DNA of 19,459 nucleotides from DATAFF01 sp036257595 (GTDB lineage: Bacteria > Pseudomonadota > Alphaproteobacteria > Rhizobiales > Aestuariivirgaceae), in contig DATAFF010000007.1 of NCBI GenBank assembly GCA_036257595.1, positions 1 through 19,459 on the forward strand, given 5' to 3'. Numbering within the stretch: the first letter of the stretch is position 1; each line of letters opens with the position of its first letter. The position numbers were made by a program, and so were the translations under genes. The notes beneath the pieces were generated by a model. It had not been told where the DNA came from and searched no databases. It saw nothing but the letters and a program-made list of their open reading frames with translations. Shown piece after piece: positions 1-7,261 of the stretch.

Positions 1-681
1 GAAGCAGAAGCGCAGGCCGAACTCGGCGATCATCGGCGGCATCACATTGGGCAGGATCTCGCGGCGCATGATCCAGCCGAGCCGTTCGCCACGCAACCGC
101 GCCGCCTCGACGAAATCCATCACCACCACATTCATCGCCACGGCGCGGGAGAGGCGGAACACCCGGGTCGAATCGAGGACGGCGATGATGACGATGAGGT
201 TGAAGACGGACGAGCCGAAGGTCGACAGCAGCATCAGCGCGAAGATGAGCACCGGGATCGACATCAGGACGTCGACGGCGCGCGATAGCAGCTGGTCGAT
301 CCAGCCGCGAGAGATCGCCGCGAGAAGACCGAGCGACATGCCGACCGTGAAGGACAGGAGCGTGGTGACGATCGCAATGCCGATGGTGTTGCGGGCGCCG
401 TAGATCAGGCGGGTCAGCATGTCGCGGCCGAGCTGGTCGGTGCCGAGCACGAACTGTCCGCCCCAGGGCGCGTAAGGCTCGGGAAAGATCTGGGCCTCGC
501 CATAGGGGGCAAGCCAGGGGGCGAATATGGCAACGATCACATAGGCGGCGATCACGATCATGCCGAACCAGGCGCTGATCGGCGCGCTCCGCAAGGCCCG
601 CCAGATCAGGGACAGCCGGGTGCGCCGTGCCTTGGGCATGGCATCCTCGGAGCGCAGCTGGCGGTCCTCGACGGTGGTCAT
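1..681 (-). CDS. ABC transporter permease, DppC/OppC type (partial, C-terminus off window)
   Basis: This is the second inner-membrane permease of a dipeptide/oligopeptide-type ABC importer; it would pair with the preceding permease to form the translocation channel. The 227 visible residues start MTTVEDRQLRSEDAMPKARR, followed by a hydrophobic segment around residues 36-54 (WFGMIVIAAYVIVAIFAPWL). Then comes the family signature region around residues 75-92 (VLGTDQLGRDMLTRLIYG), which is diagnostic of DppC/OppC. Near the left edge lies the EAA loop (DFVEAARLRGERLGWIM), which contacts the ATPase. The ATG overlaps the TGA of the upstream permease as ATGA, so translation is probably coupled. The gene is cut by the window edge with no stop visible. 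The ATPase genes, if present, would lie further left. The substrate cannot be read from this sequence; peptide, opine or nickel are all possible. Confidence 0.93.
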   Translation of the reverse strand, partial: MTTVEDRQLRSEDAMPKARRTRLSLIWRALRSAPISAWFGMIVIAAYVIVAIFAPWLAPYGEAQIFPEPYAPWGGQFVLGTDQLGRDMLTRLIYGARNTIGIAIVTTLLSFTVGMSLGLLAAISRGWIDQLLSRAVDVLMSIPVLIFALMLLSTFGSSVFNLIVIIAVLDSTRVFRLSRAVAMNVVVMDFVEAARLRGERLGWIMRREILPNVMPPMIAEFGLRFCF

Positions 682-1724
682 CTGGGATGCAGGAGCCTTG
701 GATTGGTGACGATCGAAATGATGTCGGCGGTGAGATTGAGCAGGATGTAGGTGGCGGCGAAGATCAAGGCGCAGGCCTGCACCACCGGGATGTCGCGCGA
801 GCGCACGGCATCGACCATCAGCTGGCCGATGCCGGGGTAGACGAAAACCACCTCGACCACGACGACGCCGACGACGAGATAGGCGAGGTTGAAGGCGATC
901 ACGGTGACGATCGGCGCCCAGGCATTGGGCAGAGCATGGCGCAGTATGATGGTGCGGGCACTGAGGCCCTTGAGCTGGGCCATCTCGATATAGGGGCTCG
1001 CCAGAAGATTGACGAGCGCGGCGCGGGTCATCCGCATCATATGGGCGACGATGACGAAGGTCAGGGTCAGGGCGGGCAGCATGCTGCGCCAGACGCGCTC
1101 GCCGAAGGGGGTCTGCTCATTGACATTGGCAAGCGTGGGAAATTTCGGAATGGCATGCAGGATCCAGTCGATGGAGCCGGCCAGCCACTGCGGCAGGCTT
1201 TGAGCGAGCTGCGTGCCCATGAAGGTGTCGCGCGAAATGATGATGTAGGCCAGCATATAGGCGACGAAGAAATCGGGAAACGAGATGGTGGTGAGGGTGA
1301 TGGCGTTGACGGCACGGTCGAACCAGCTGTTGCGGTAAAGCGCGGCGGCGATGCCGAGCGCCAGCGCCAGCGGCACGGCGATGATGGCGGTCATCATCGC
1401 AAGGAAAAGCGTGTTGAGGAAGCGCGGTCCGATGATCTCGGCGACAGTGCGGCGGTAGCCGACGCGGCTGGCGAAGGACTGGCCGAATTCGCCTTGGGCC
1501 ACCTGGCCGATCCATTCGAGGTAGCGGGTGACCGGCGGGCGGTCGAGGCCAATTTCCCTTTCGAAGGCGGCGACGGTTTCCGGGGTTGCCGACTGGCCGA
1601 GTATCGCCCGGGCAAAATCGCCCGGCAGCATCTCCACGGCCGAGAAGATGATGATCGACACGAAGAACAACGTCACCAGGCCGAGTCCTAGACGTTGGAG
1701 GACCGTTCTGACGACCGGGTGCAT
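678..1724 (-). CDS. ABC transporter permease, DppB/OppB type
   Basis: This is the first inner-membrane permease of the same peptide-type ABC importer. It is 348 residues, a usual length for DppB/OppB. It opens with an N-terminal transmembrane helix (about residues 10-33, LGLGLVTLFFVSIIIFSAVE), followed by the family-typical LPGDFARAILG and a periplasmic stretch. Several more hydrophobic helices follow between about 100 and 330. The EAA loop that docks onto the ATPase is visible as EMAQLKGLSARTIILRHALP. The start is ATG, 133 nt downstream of the binding-protein gene, and its ribosome-binding site is weak (GGGG about 7 nt upstream). The stop overlaps the next permease start by 4 nt. It belongs to an operon in the order binding protein, this permease, DppC-type permease. 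The substrate specificity is unknown. Confidence 0.95.
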   Translation of the reverse strand: MHPVVRTVLQRLGLGLVTLFFVSIIIFSAVEMLPGDFARAILGQSATPETVAAFEREIGLDRPPVTRYLEWIGQVAQGEFGQSFASRVGYRRTVAEIIGPRFLNTLFLAMMTAIIAVPLALALGIAAALYRNSWFDRAVNAITLTTISFPDFFVAYMLAYIIISRDTFMGTQLAQSLPQWLAGSIDWILHAIPKFPTLANVNEQTPFGERVWRSMLPALTLTFVIVAHMMRMTRAALVNLLASPYIEMAQLKGLSARTIILRHALPNAWAPIVTVIAFNLAYLVVGVVVVEVVFVYPGIGQLMVDAVRSRDIPVVQACALIFAATYILLNLTADIISIVTNPRLLHPR

Positions 1725-1810
1725 ATGATCGACCCCAGTGCTGCTTATTCAATCCTTCCGAAGGAGATGATCTTGGCAAATCCGCTGCATCCCCGCCAGC
1801 GGAAACCGTA

Positions 1811-1839
1811 CCCGGCGGAGGAAGGAACAATCCGCCGGG
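1811..1839 (-). terminator. Hairpin between binding-protein and permease genes
   Basis: A perfect 9-bp inverted repeat, CCCGGCGGA (1811-1819) and TCCGCCGGG (1831-1839), encloses an 11-nt loop. It sits 19 nt after the stop of the solute-binding protein gene and before the permease start. No run of T follows the stem in the direction of transcription, so it is less likely to be a full terminator than a partial terminator or a 3'-end protector. This arrangement is common in ABC importer operons that need more binding protein than permease. The structure is seen directly; its role is inferred. Confidence 0.55.
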
Positions 1840-1857
1840 CACGGAGCAACGGTCAGC

Positions 1858-3453
1858 TCAGGCAAACCACCAGCGGGAGGTGATCTTCATGCCGTCAACG
1901 TCCCAGTTGGAGGCGACGTCGCCATGCGCCAGCTTCTTGGTGTGGGCCGACACATAGGTGCTCCAGCAGAGATTGATCAGGCCGCCATCGTCATGCACGA
2001 GCTGCTGCATCTCGGCATACATGGCCTTGCGCTTGTCGCCGTCGGTCTCGGAGCGGGCCTCGACCAGCAGCTCGTTGAACCGCGGGTTGGCCCAGAACGT
2101 GTCGTTCCAGGCCGCTCCCTTGGCATAGGCGACCGAGAACATCAGGTCCTGAACCGGCCGGCCGTTCCAATAGGAGGCAACGAACGGCTTCTTCAGCCAG
2201 ACCACATCCCAGTAGCTGTCGGCGGATTCGCGCACGACGTTGATGTCGATATTGGCGGCCGCGGCGTGTGCCTTGAACAAAGTGGCGGCATCGACGGCGC
2301 CGGTGAAGGCGGCGTCGGAGGTCGACAGGTCGATCCTGAGCGAGTCCTTGCCGGCCTTCTTGAGAAGGCTCTTGGCCATTTCGGGATCGTATTTGTGGAT
2401 CGGCTCGGGATCGATTGCGTAGGGAACCGATGGCGCAATCGGATTGTCATTGGCAGGCTTGTTGATGCCCGAGAACACCTTGTTGGTGATGTCCTGGCGA
2501 TCAACCGCATATTTGATGGCGTTGCGAATGTCGGCATTGTCGAAAGGCGGCTGGCGGACATCCATCACGAAGATGTAGTGGCCATAGCCGAGGACCTTGT
2601 CGACCTCGAGCCCGGTATTGCGCTCGAGCATCTTCAGGGTCTTGAGATCGCAGCGATCCATGTAGTCGATCTCACCGGAGTTGAGCGCGTTGGTGCGGGC
2701 CGCAACGTCAGCAATGACAGTGATCGTCGCCTCATCGAACCAAGCGTCGCGATAGTAGTTGGGGTTGCGCTTCATGGTTGCGCGGACGCCGGGCTCCCAT
2801 TTGTCGAGAATGTAGGGGCCGGTGCGGACGCCGGACTGCCAGTCGACGGTGCCGTCGGCTTTCGCCGGCATGATCGGAATGTGATAGTCGCTGGCGATAT
2901 AGGGGAAGTCGGCATTGCCGCCGGACAGGCTGAAGATGACGTTGTCGCCATCGGCCTTGATGTCGGCAATAGCATCGACATAGGACTTGGCCGCCGATTT
3001 CGAGTCCTTGCCCATGTGGTGGCGGAAGGAGGCGATCACATCGTCGGCGGTGACGTTCTTGCCATTGTGGAAGGTGGCGCCCTTGCGCAGCTTGAACACC
3101 CAGCTCTTGGCGTCGTCGCCCGGCTCGAAGCTCTCGGCGAGATCAGGAACGATCTTGCCCTTGGCATCGACCTCGGTGAGGCTGTTGCCCATCGAGCCCC
3201 AGCCCACCGTGCCGGTCATCTGATCGGGATAGGTGGCGGGATCGAGTGAATCGGTGGTGGCGCCGTGACCCAGGCCCACGCGCAAATGGCCGCCCTTCTT
3301 GGGCTCGGCGCGTACGGCGGTGGTGAACATGGTGTTGGCGGCGGCTGCAGTGAAGCCGGCTGCGATCGCCAGTTGCACGAAATCGCGCCGCGACACCCTT
3401 CCCTTGCGGGCGAGCTTCGTGGCAAGGTCCAGCTTGTAATCTAGTTCCTTCAT
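1858..3453 (-). CDS. Peptide/opine-type ABC transporter substrate-binding protein (family 5, Tat-exported)
   Basis: This is the periplasmic binding protein that delivers substrate to the two permeases encoded downstream. It is 531 residues from the chosen ATG, normal for SBP_bac_5. A twin-arginine signal is plain at residues 21-27 (SRRDFVQ), followed by a hydrophobic stretch and an AVRA-type cleavage site near residue 49, so it is probably exported folded. The mature part has family features such as SLTEVDAKGKIVPDLAESFE, WVFKLRKGATFHNGKNVTAD and, near the middle, IRNAIKYAVDRQDI. I chose the ATG at 3453 because GGGAG lies about 7 nt upstream; an in-frame TTG at 3486 would add 11 residues without a clear ribosome-binding site. 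It heads the operon, and the hairpin after it suggests higher expression than the permeases. The ligand is not identifiable. Confidence 0.94.
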   Translation of the reverse strand: MKELDYKLDLATKLARKGRVSRRDFVQLAIAAGFTAAAANTMFTTAVRAEPKKGGHLRVGLGHGATTDSLDPATYPDQMTGTVGWGSMGNSLTEVDAKGKIVPDLAESFEPGDDAKSWVFKLRKGATFHNGKNVTADDVIASFRHHMGKDSKSAAKSYVDAIADIKADGDNVIFSLSGGNADFPYIASDYHIPIMPAKADGTVDWQSGVRTGPYILDKWEPGVRATMKRNPNYYRDAWFDEATITVIADVAARTNALNSGEIDYMDRCDLKTLKMLERNTGLEVDKVLGYGHYIFVMDVRQPPFDNADIRNAIKYAVDRQDITNKVFSGINKPANDNPIAPSVPYAIDPEPIHKYDPEMAKSLLKKAGKDSLRIDLSTSDAAFTGAVDAATLFKAHAAAANIDINVVRESADSYWDVVWLKKPFVASYWNGRPVQDLMFSVAYAKGAAWNDTFWANPRFNELLVEARSETDGDKRKAMYAEMQQLVHDDGGLINLCWSTYVSAHTKKLAHGDVASNWDVDGMKITSRWWFA

Positions 3454-3501
3454 GGAGGTGCTCCCTTGCGCCGCTTGGTTCTTCAAACGTGATTTGCGGC
3501 A

Positions 3502-3532
3502 GTGTCAAATACCTCTCACGTGAACCTGACAC
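3502..3532. promoter_or_regulatory. Nested inverted repeats in divergent intergenic region
   Basis: The 109-nt gap between the divergent binding-protein gene and the small secreted-protein gene holds an 8-bp perfect palindrome, TCACGTGA (3516-3523). It lies inside a 6-bp inverted repeat, GTGTCA (3502-3507) and TGACAC (3527-3532). On the minus strand the region also carries TTGACA (3509-3504) and TTGACG (3538-3533), both good -35 hexamers, although I see no convincing -10 for either. A regulator-binding site for the transporter operon is plausible; the protein that binds is unknown. Confidence 0.35.
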
Positions 3533-3562
3533 CGTCAATATCAACAGCGGTAGGAGATTGAC

Positions 3563-3907
3563 GTGCAACGACATGCAGCGGCAGTTCTGACGGGTGGGTT
3601 GATGCTCGGTCTCGGCACTCAGCCGGGGCATGCAGCGTCGTTCAACTGCACGCATGCCGCGTTGCCGGCGGAGGTGACCATCTGCAGCGATCAACAGCTA
3701 AACCGGCTCGATGAGCAGACGGCGGGGATGTATTACCTCATCGTGGCGAGCGGGGCGCCAGCCGCCACCATCCGTGGCGTCAAGTCCCAGCAGGGCAAGT
3801 TCCTGGCTCAGCGCAATGGCTGCGGGACCAACCACAATTGCCTGATCGACGCCTATACGTCGCAGATCATGTATCTCAAAAACATCAAAGGGAATCTGGG
3901 GCTGTGA
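3563..3907 (+). CDS. Small secreted LprI-like (DUF1311-type) four-cysteine protein
   Basis: This is a 114-residue protein with an N-terminal Sec signal (residues 1-25, ending GHAA). The short mature domain resembles the N-terminal part of the LprI lysozyme-inhibitor family. The visible support is the pattern SFNCTHAALPAEVTIC followed by LNRLDEQ, and four cysteines at 29, 41, 87 and 93 that could form two disulphides in the periplasm. The start is GTG, chosen because TAGGAG lies 6 nt upstream and the nearby ATG at 3573 is out of frame. It is transcribed divergently from the ABC importer and converges on the ChrR-like gene with only 6 nt between their ends. LprI proteins are linked to lysozyme inhibition in mycobacteria, but most DUF1311-type proteins have no proven role, so the function here is open. 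Confidence 0.78.
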   Translation: MQRHAAAVLTGGLMLGLGTQPGHAASFNCTHAALPAEVTICSDQQLNRLDEQTAGMYYLIVASGAPAATIRGVKSQQGKFLAQRNGCGTNHNCLIDAYTSQIMYLKNIKGNLGL

Positions 3908-3913
3908 CCGGCC

Positions 3914-4585
3914 TCAAATCCTGACGAAGGGCTGGATCATCCGCATGATAAGCGAGGTGAAGCGGGCCGGTGCCTCGGTGGCGACGAGGCAGATGCAATT
4001 GTCCTGCTTGTCGACGATCGGGCGGTGCACGAGGTTCTCGTGAAGCGCGGCGATATCGCCGATGGCGAAACGGCCGAAGCGATCGCTGTAGGAGCCGCGC
4101 AGGATCAGCGTGAGCTCCTCGCCGCCATGACCGTGCTGCGGCACCGCCCGGCCCGGGCCGATACGCATGAGAAACAGCCGACCCTTGCCGCCCTTCGACA
4201 CTGTAAGCTCGTGAAGGGACAGGCCGGGGACGGCCCATCGCCAGCGGATATCGCTCAGCGACATGCCGCCAAGCCGGCTTGCCACCGGCAGCGGCAGCCC
4301 GATATTGGCGGCGCGCTGCGGCGTATCGTCCGCGCCCCGGCCCTCGTCAGGAGCCCGGCCGTCACCAGGCGAGACATTGTTGTCGCACTTGGTCAGCTTG
4401 TTGAGCAAATATCCCCCGACCCTCTCGGCTTCCTTTAAAGCATCGCGGCATTTGGCGCACCACCAGACATGGGAAGCGGCAACTACACCGAGCGCCTCGT
4501 CCAAAGTTCCCGAAGCCAGCGCAATAATGGTTGTCGCATCGAGGTGGTGGGTGATCCTCAAAACCGAAGGTCTCCGTGCTCCCAT
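3914..4585 (-). CDS. chrR: ChrR-type zinc anti-sigma factor / cupin protein
   Basis: In Rhodobacter, ChrR holds the ECF sigma factor RpoE inactive until singlet oxygen releases it. Both ChrR domains are visible. The N-terminal zinc anti-sigma domain has H14, H39, C43 and C46 (H-x24-H-x3-C-x2-C). The C-terminal cupin has H151, H153, E157 and H187 (motif PQHGHGGEE, then LVHRP). These spacings match the zinc ligands I recall for Rhodobacter ChrR. The length (223 residues) is normal. The start is uncertain: the ATG at 4585 has no clear ribosome-binding site, whereas a TTG at 4561 has GGAG 10 nt upstream and would begin directly at the anti-sigma domain. Unusually, no sigma factor gene is adjacent; the upstream neighbour is a DNA ligase gene on the same strand, separated by a terminator-like hairpin. 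It could regulate a distant sigma factor. Confidence 0.87.
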   Translation of the reverse strand: MGARRPSVLRITHHLDATTIIALASGTLDEALGVVAASHVWWCAKCRDALKEAERVGGYLLNKLTKCDNNVSPGDGRAPDEGRGADDTPQRAANIGLPLPVASRLGGMSLSDIRWRWAVPGLSLHELTVSKGGKGRLFLMRIGPGRAVPQHGHGGEELTLILRGSYSDRFGRFAIGDIAALHENLVHRPIVDKQDNCICLVATEAPARFTSLIMRMIQPFVRI

Positions 4586-4622
4586 GAAGCAGGCGAGGGG
4601 GATCGCGAGAAGAGATAAGCAC

Positions 4623-4655
4623 CGCCGGGCGCCTACGGCAAGGCGGCGCCCGGTG
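4623..4655 (-). terminator. Probable terminator after the DNA ligase gene
   Basis: A perfect 9-bp stem, CCGGGCGCC (4625-4633) and GGCGCCCGG (4645-4653), extends to 11 pairs with a G-T wobble and has an 11-nt loop. It begins 10 nt after the ligase stop codon. In the direction of ligase transcription the stem is followed by the pyrimidine-rich TGCTTATCTCTTCTC. This fits an imperfect intrinsic terminator that ends the four-gene operon and isolates the ChrR-like gene. Confidence 0.6.
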
Positions 4656-4664
4656 ACAGTTGCG

Positions 4665-6245
4665 TCATATCATGCGGAGCAGGGTGTCCAGGCGATCGGC
4701 CTCGACGGCCGGCTTGTCCCAGCGGATGCGGTGGATGCGCGGAAAACGCATGGCAACACCTGATTTGTGACGGGTCGAGGCCTGGACGGCGTCAAAGGCC
4801 ACCTCCAGCACCAAGGACGGGCGGACGGCACGGACCGGACCGAAGCGCTCGATGGTGTTGTGACGGACGAAGCGGTCGAGCCTGAGCAATTCCTCATCGG
4901 TGAAACCGGAATAGGCCTTGCCCACCGGCACGAGCTCGTCCGCGCCATTGTCGCCCTGCCGCCAGGCGCCGAAGGTATAGTCGGAATAATAGGATGAGCG
5001 TTTTCCCGATCCGCGTTGGGCGTACATCAAGACGCAATCGAGGGTGAGGGGCGCGCGCTTCCATTTGTACCAGAGGCCGCGCGGGCGGCCCGAGACATAG
5101 GGGCTTTCCCACCGCTTCAGCATCAAACCCTCGATGCCCGCCTCGCGGCTGCCGCTCCACATCGCATGAAGCTCCTCGAAGCTTAGAAAGGGGACGAGCG
5201 GCGACAGGTCGGCGCGCGGAAGATGGTGACGCGGAATGAATTTCGCGAGGCGGTCGCGGCGCTCGCGGAACGGCAGGTTCCGGATATCCTCGTCGACCTC
5301 GAAGAGGAGATCGTAGAGGCGGATATGGGCGGGATGCTCACTGACGAGCTTGGCGGACACGGCCTTGCGGTTCAGCCTTTGTTGCAGATCGTTGAAGGGT
5401 TGGACGACACCATCACGCAAGACTAGAAGCTCGCCATCGGCGACGCCGCGAAACGAAGCGAATGCTGCGATGATGTCGGGGAAGGCGGCGGAGATGTCAT
5501 CGCCGGAGCGCGAGAACAGCCGGGTCTCGAAGCCGTTGGCGCTGATCTGAACGCGGATGCCATCCCATTTCCACTCGGCGGCAAAGGCTTCCGGATCGAG
5601 CTCGCCCAGCTCGCGATCCTCGATCGGGTGCGCCAACATCAGTGGACGGAACATTGCAGCGGTGCTGGCCTCGGGTCGCGGCCCCTTGCCATCGAGCCAG
5701 CGGAACAAGGCTTCATAGGGCGGGGTGGCGCCGTGCCACACTTCCTCGATCTCGGCAACATCGACATTGCCATAGGCCGCCAGCGCGGTCTTGGCGAGGC
5801 GCGCCGAGACGCCGACGCGGAGTGCCCCGGTCATCAGCTTGAGAAGGGCAAAGCGCCCCTTGGAGTCGAGGCCGTCGAGCCAGCCGCGGATCAAGGCGGG
5901 CGCGTCCTTGGCGGTCGATGCCATCAATGCCTCGGCAATCTCGGCGACGCCTGGTGGCTTGCTGCCGCCGCGGCAGTCGGGCCAGAGCAGGGCAACGGTC
6001 TCGGCGCTGTCGCCGACATAGTCGCGCGACAGGCGGTGCAGCACCGGATCGACGAAAGGCTCGACCAGCTCGGCAAGGATCCTGCGGTAGGGCAGGCGCA
6101 GCGGCAGCCCGTCGGTGAGCACTGCCAGGGCATAGCCGCGATCGGGATCGGGGGTCAGGCGGAAATAATTCTCGATCAGCCGAAGCTTGGCGTTGCGCGA
6201 CCCGGAATAGACGAGGCGGTCGATGAGCTCGGCAAAGCGCTCCAC
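4665..6245 (-). CDS. ATP-dependent DNA ligase (cisplatin-damage-response / repair-cluster type)
   Basis: This ligase seals DNA nicks using ATP. The protein is 526 residues, close to the usual length of this bacterial subfamily. An N-terminal helical DNA-binding region (about 1-200) is followed by the nucleotidyltransferase domain. The adenylated lysine is K226 in AEWKWDGIR (motif I). Motif III is seen as YDLLFEVDEDI, motif IV as IEGLMLKRWESPY, and motif V as WYKWKRAPLTLD. A C-terminal OB-fold follows. The start is GTG at 6245, two nt after the exonuclease stop, with AGGGAG about 7 nt upstream; the frame stays open far upstream but only as a shadow of the exonuclease gene. The adjacent ligase-associated exonuclease supports the subfamily call. 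Its known partners, an Lhr-like helicase and a metallophosphoesterase, are not here. It is the last gene of the operon. Confidence 0.93.
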   Translation of the reverse strand: MERFAELIDRLVYSGSRNAKLRLIENYFRLTPDPDRGYALAVLTDGLPLRLPYRRILAELVEPFVDPVLHRLSRDYVGDSAETVALLWPDCRGGSKPPGVAEIAEALMASTAKDAPALIRGWLDGLDSKGRFALLKLMTGALRVGVSARLAKTALAAYGNVDVAEIEEVWHGATPPYEALFRWLDGKGPRPEASTAAMFRPLMLAHPIEDRELGELDPEAFAAEWKWDGIRVQISANGFETRLFSRSGDDISAAFPDIIAAFASFRGVADGELLVLRDGVVQPFNDLQQRLNRKAVSAKLVSEHPAHIRLYDLLFEVDEDIRNLPFRERRDRLAKFIPRHHLPRADLSPLVPFLSFEELHAMWSGSREAGIEGLMLKRWESPYVSGRPRGLWYKWKRAPLTLDCVLMYAQRGSGKRSSYYSDYTFGAWRQGDNGADELVPVGKAYSGFTDEELLRLDRFVRHNTIERFGPVRAVRPSLVLEVAFDAVQASTRHKSGVAMRFPRIHRIRWDKPAVEADRLDTLLRMI

Positions 6246-6247
6246 CG

Positions 6248-7258
6248 TCAGTCTCCCTCGTCCTCGAAGCCGACGAGCGACAGCGCCCGCGCGGTCAGGC
6301 CGCGGATGGTCAGGGCATGCACCAGCGCGTCCTCGCGCCCATGGGTGACCCACACTTCCGAGGCGCCGGTCTCGGCGATGGTGTCGATCAGCTCCGGCCA
6401 GTCGGCATGATCGGACACGACGAGCGGCAGCTCGACGCCGCGCTGGCGCGCTCTCGCCCGCACCCGCATCCAGCCGGAGGCGAAGGCCGTCAGGGGATCG
6501 CTCAAGCGGCGCGACCAGCGCCCGGCAAGCTCGGAAGGCGGACACAGGACGAGGCCGCCCTTGAGCTCGTCTCTGGACTTTCCGGCGATCGACGAGAGCG
6601 GTCCGAGATCGATCCCCTGCCGTTGATAGAAGGCGCAAAGCTGCTCGAGGGCGCCATGCAGATGGATCGGTGCATCGAAGCCCGCCTGACGCAGGACGAC
6701 GATCATCCGCTGGCACTTGCCGAGGCCATAGACGCCAAGGAGGTGGGAGCGGTCGGGGTTGGCGGCGATCGAGGCGATGAGCCGCTCTGCCTCGCCGGCG
6801 GCGCTCTCATGGCGGAAGACCGGCAGGCCGAAGGTCGCCTCGGTGATGAAGAGATCGCAGCGCCTGAGCTCGAATGGCCGGCAGGTTGGATCGGCCGCCC
6901 GCTTGTAGTCGCCGGAGATGACGGCGCATGCGCCCCCATAGGTCAGCTGGACCTGGGCGGAACCGAGAATGTGCCCGGCCGGGTGCAGGCTGAGGGAGAC
7001 GCCGCCGACCTGACGCTCGTTGCCATAGGGCAGGGGATCGAGGCTGCCGCCCGCCGCCTCGCCATAGCGCACACGCATGATGCCGATGGTCTCGGGCGTG
7101 GCGAGAATGGCGGCATTGTTCGGCCTGGCATGATCGCCGTGGCCGTGGGTGATGACGGCGCGGGCGACGGGGCGGATCGGATCGATGAAGAAGTCGCCGG
7201 GCGCGCAATAGAGCCCTTCGGGGCGGGGGAACAGCCAGGACGAGGGATGCGGCGCCAT
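6248..7258 (-). CDS. Ligase-associated DNA exonuclease (metallo-beta-lactamase fold)
   Basis: This is a metal-dependent nuclease of the metallo-beta-lactamase/beta-CASP type found with the repair ligase in the bacterial Lhr-phosphoesterase-exonuclease-ligase cluster. The 336-residue protein shows the metal-binding motif HGHGDH at residues 38-43. Further conserved elements follow: LHPAGHILGSAQV (histidine of motif 3), VISGDYKR (aspartate of motif 4), ITEATFGLPVF, and near the C-terminus VVSDHADWPEL. The N-terminal LFPRPEGLYCAPGDFFIDP is typical of this subfamily. I chose the ATG at 7258, three nt after the stop of the preceding hydrolase gene; a TTG directly before it is in frame but less likely. 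No good ribosome-binding site is visible, so translational coupling is probable. The ligase gene starts two nt after its stop. Confidence 0.92.
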   Translation of the reverse strand: MAPHPSSWLFPRPEGLYCAPGDFFIDPIRPVARAVITHGHGDHARPNNAAILATPETIGIMRVRYGEAAGGSLDPLPYGNERQVGGVSLSLHPAGHILGSAQVQLTYGGACAVISGDYKRAADPTCRPFELRRCDLFITEATFGLPVFRHESAAGEAERLIASIAANPDRSHLLGVYGLGKCQRMIVVLRQAGFDAPIHLHGALEQLCAFYQRQGIDLGPLSSIAGKSRDELKGGLVLCPPSELAGRWSRRLSDPLTAFASGWMRVRARARQRGVELPLVVSDHADWPELIDTIAETGASEVWVTHGREDALVHALTIRGLTARALSLVGFEDEGD

Positions 7259-7261
7259 CAA

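Noticed and set aside
1924..3249. A 441-codon plus-strand open frame opposite the peptide-binding protein gene
   Set aside because: It is antisense to a clear family 5 binding protein, and its composition is an artefact of third-position GC bias.
6246..6716. N-terminal extension of the ligase frame to 683 residues
   Set aside because: The extension is Arg/Ala-rich and overlaps the exonuclease gene. The GTG at 6245 has a good ribosome-binding site and gives the family length.
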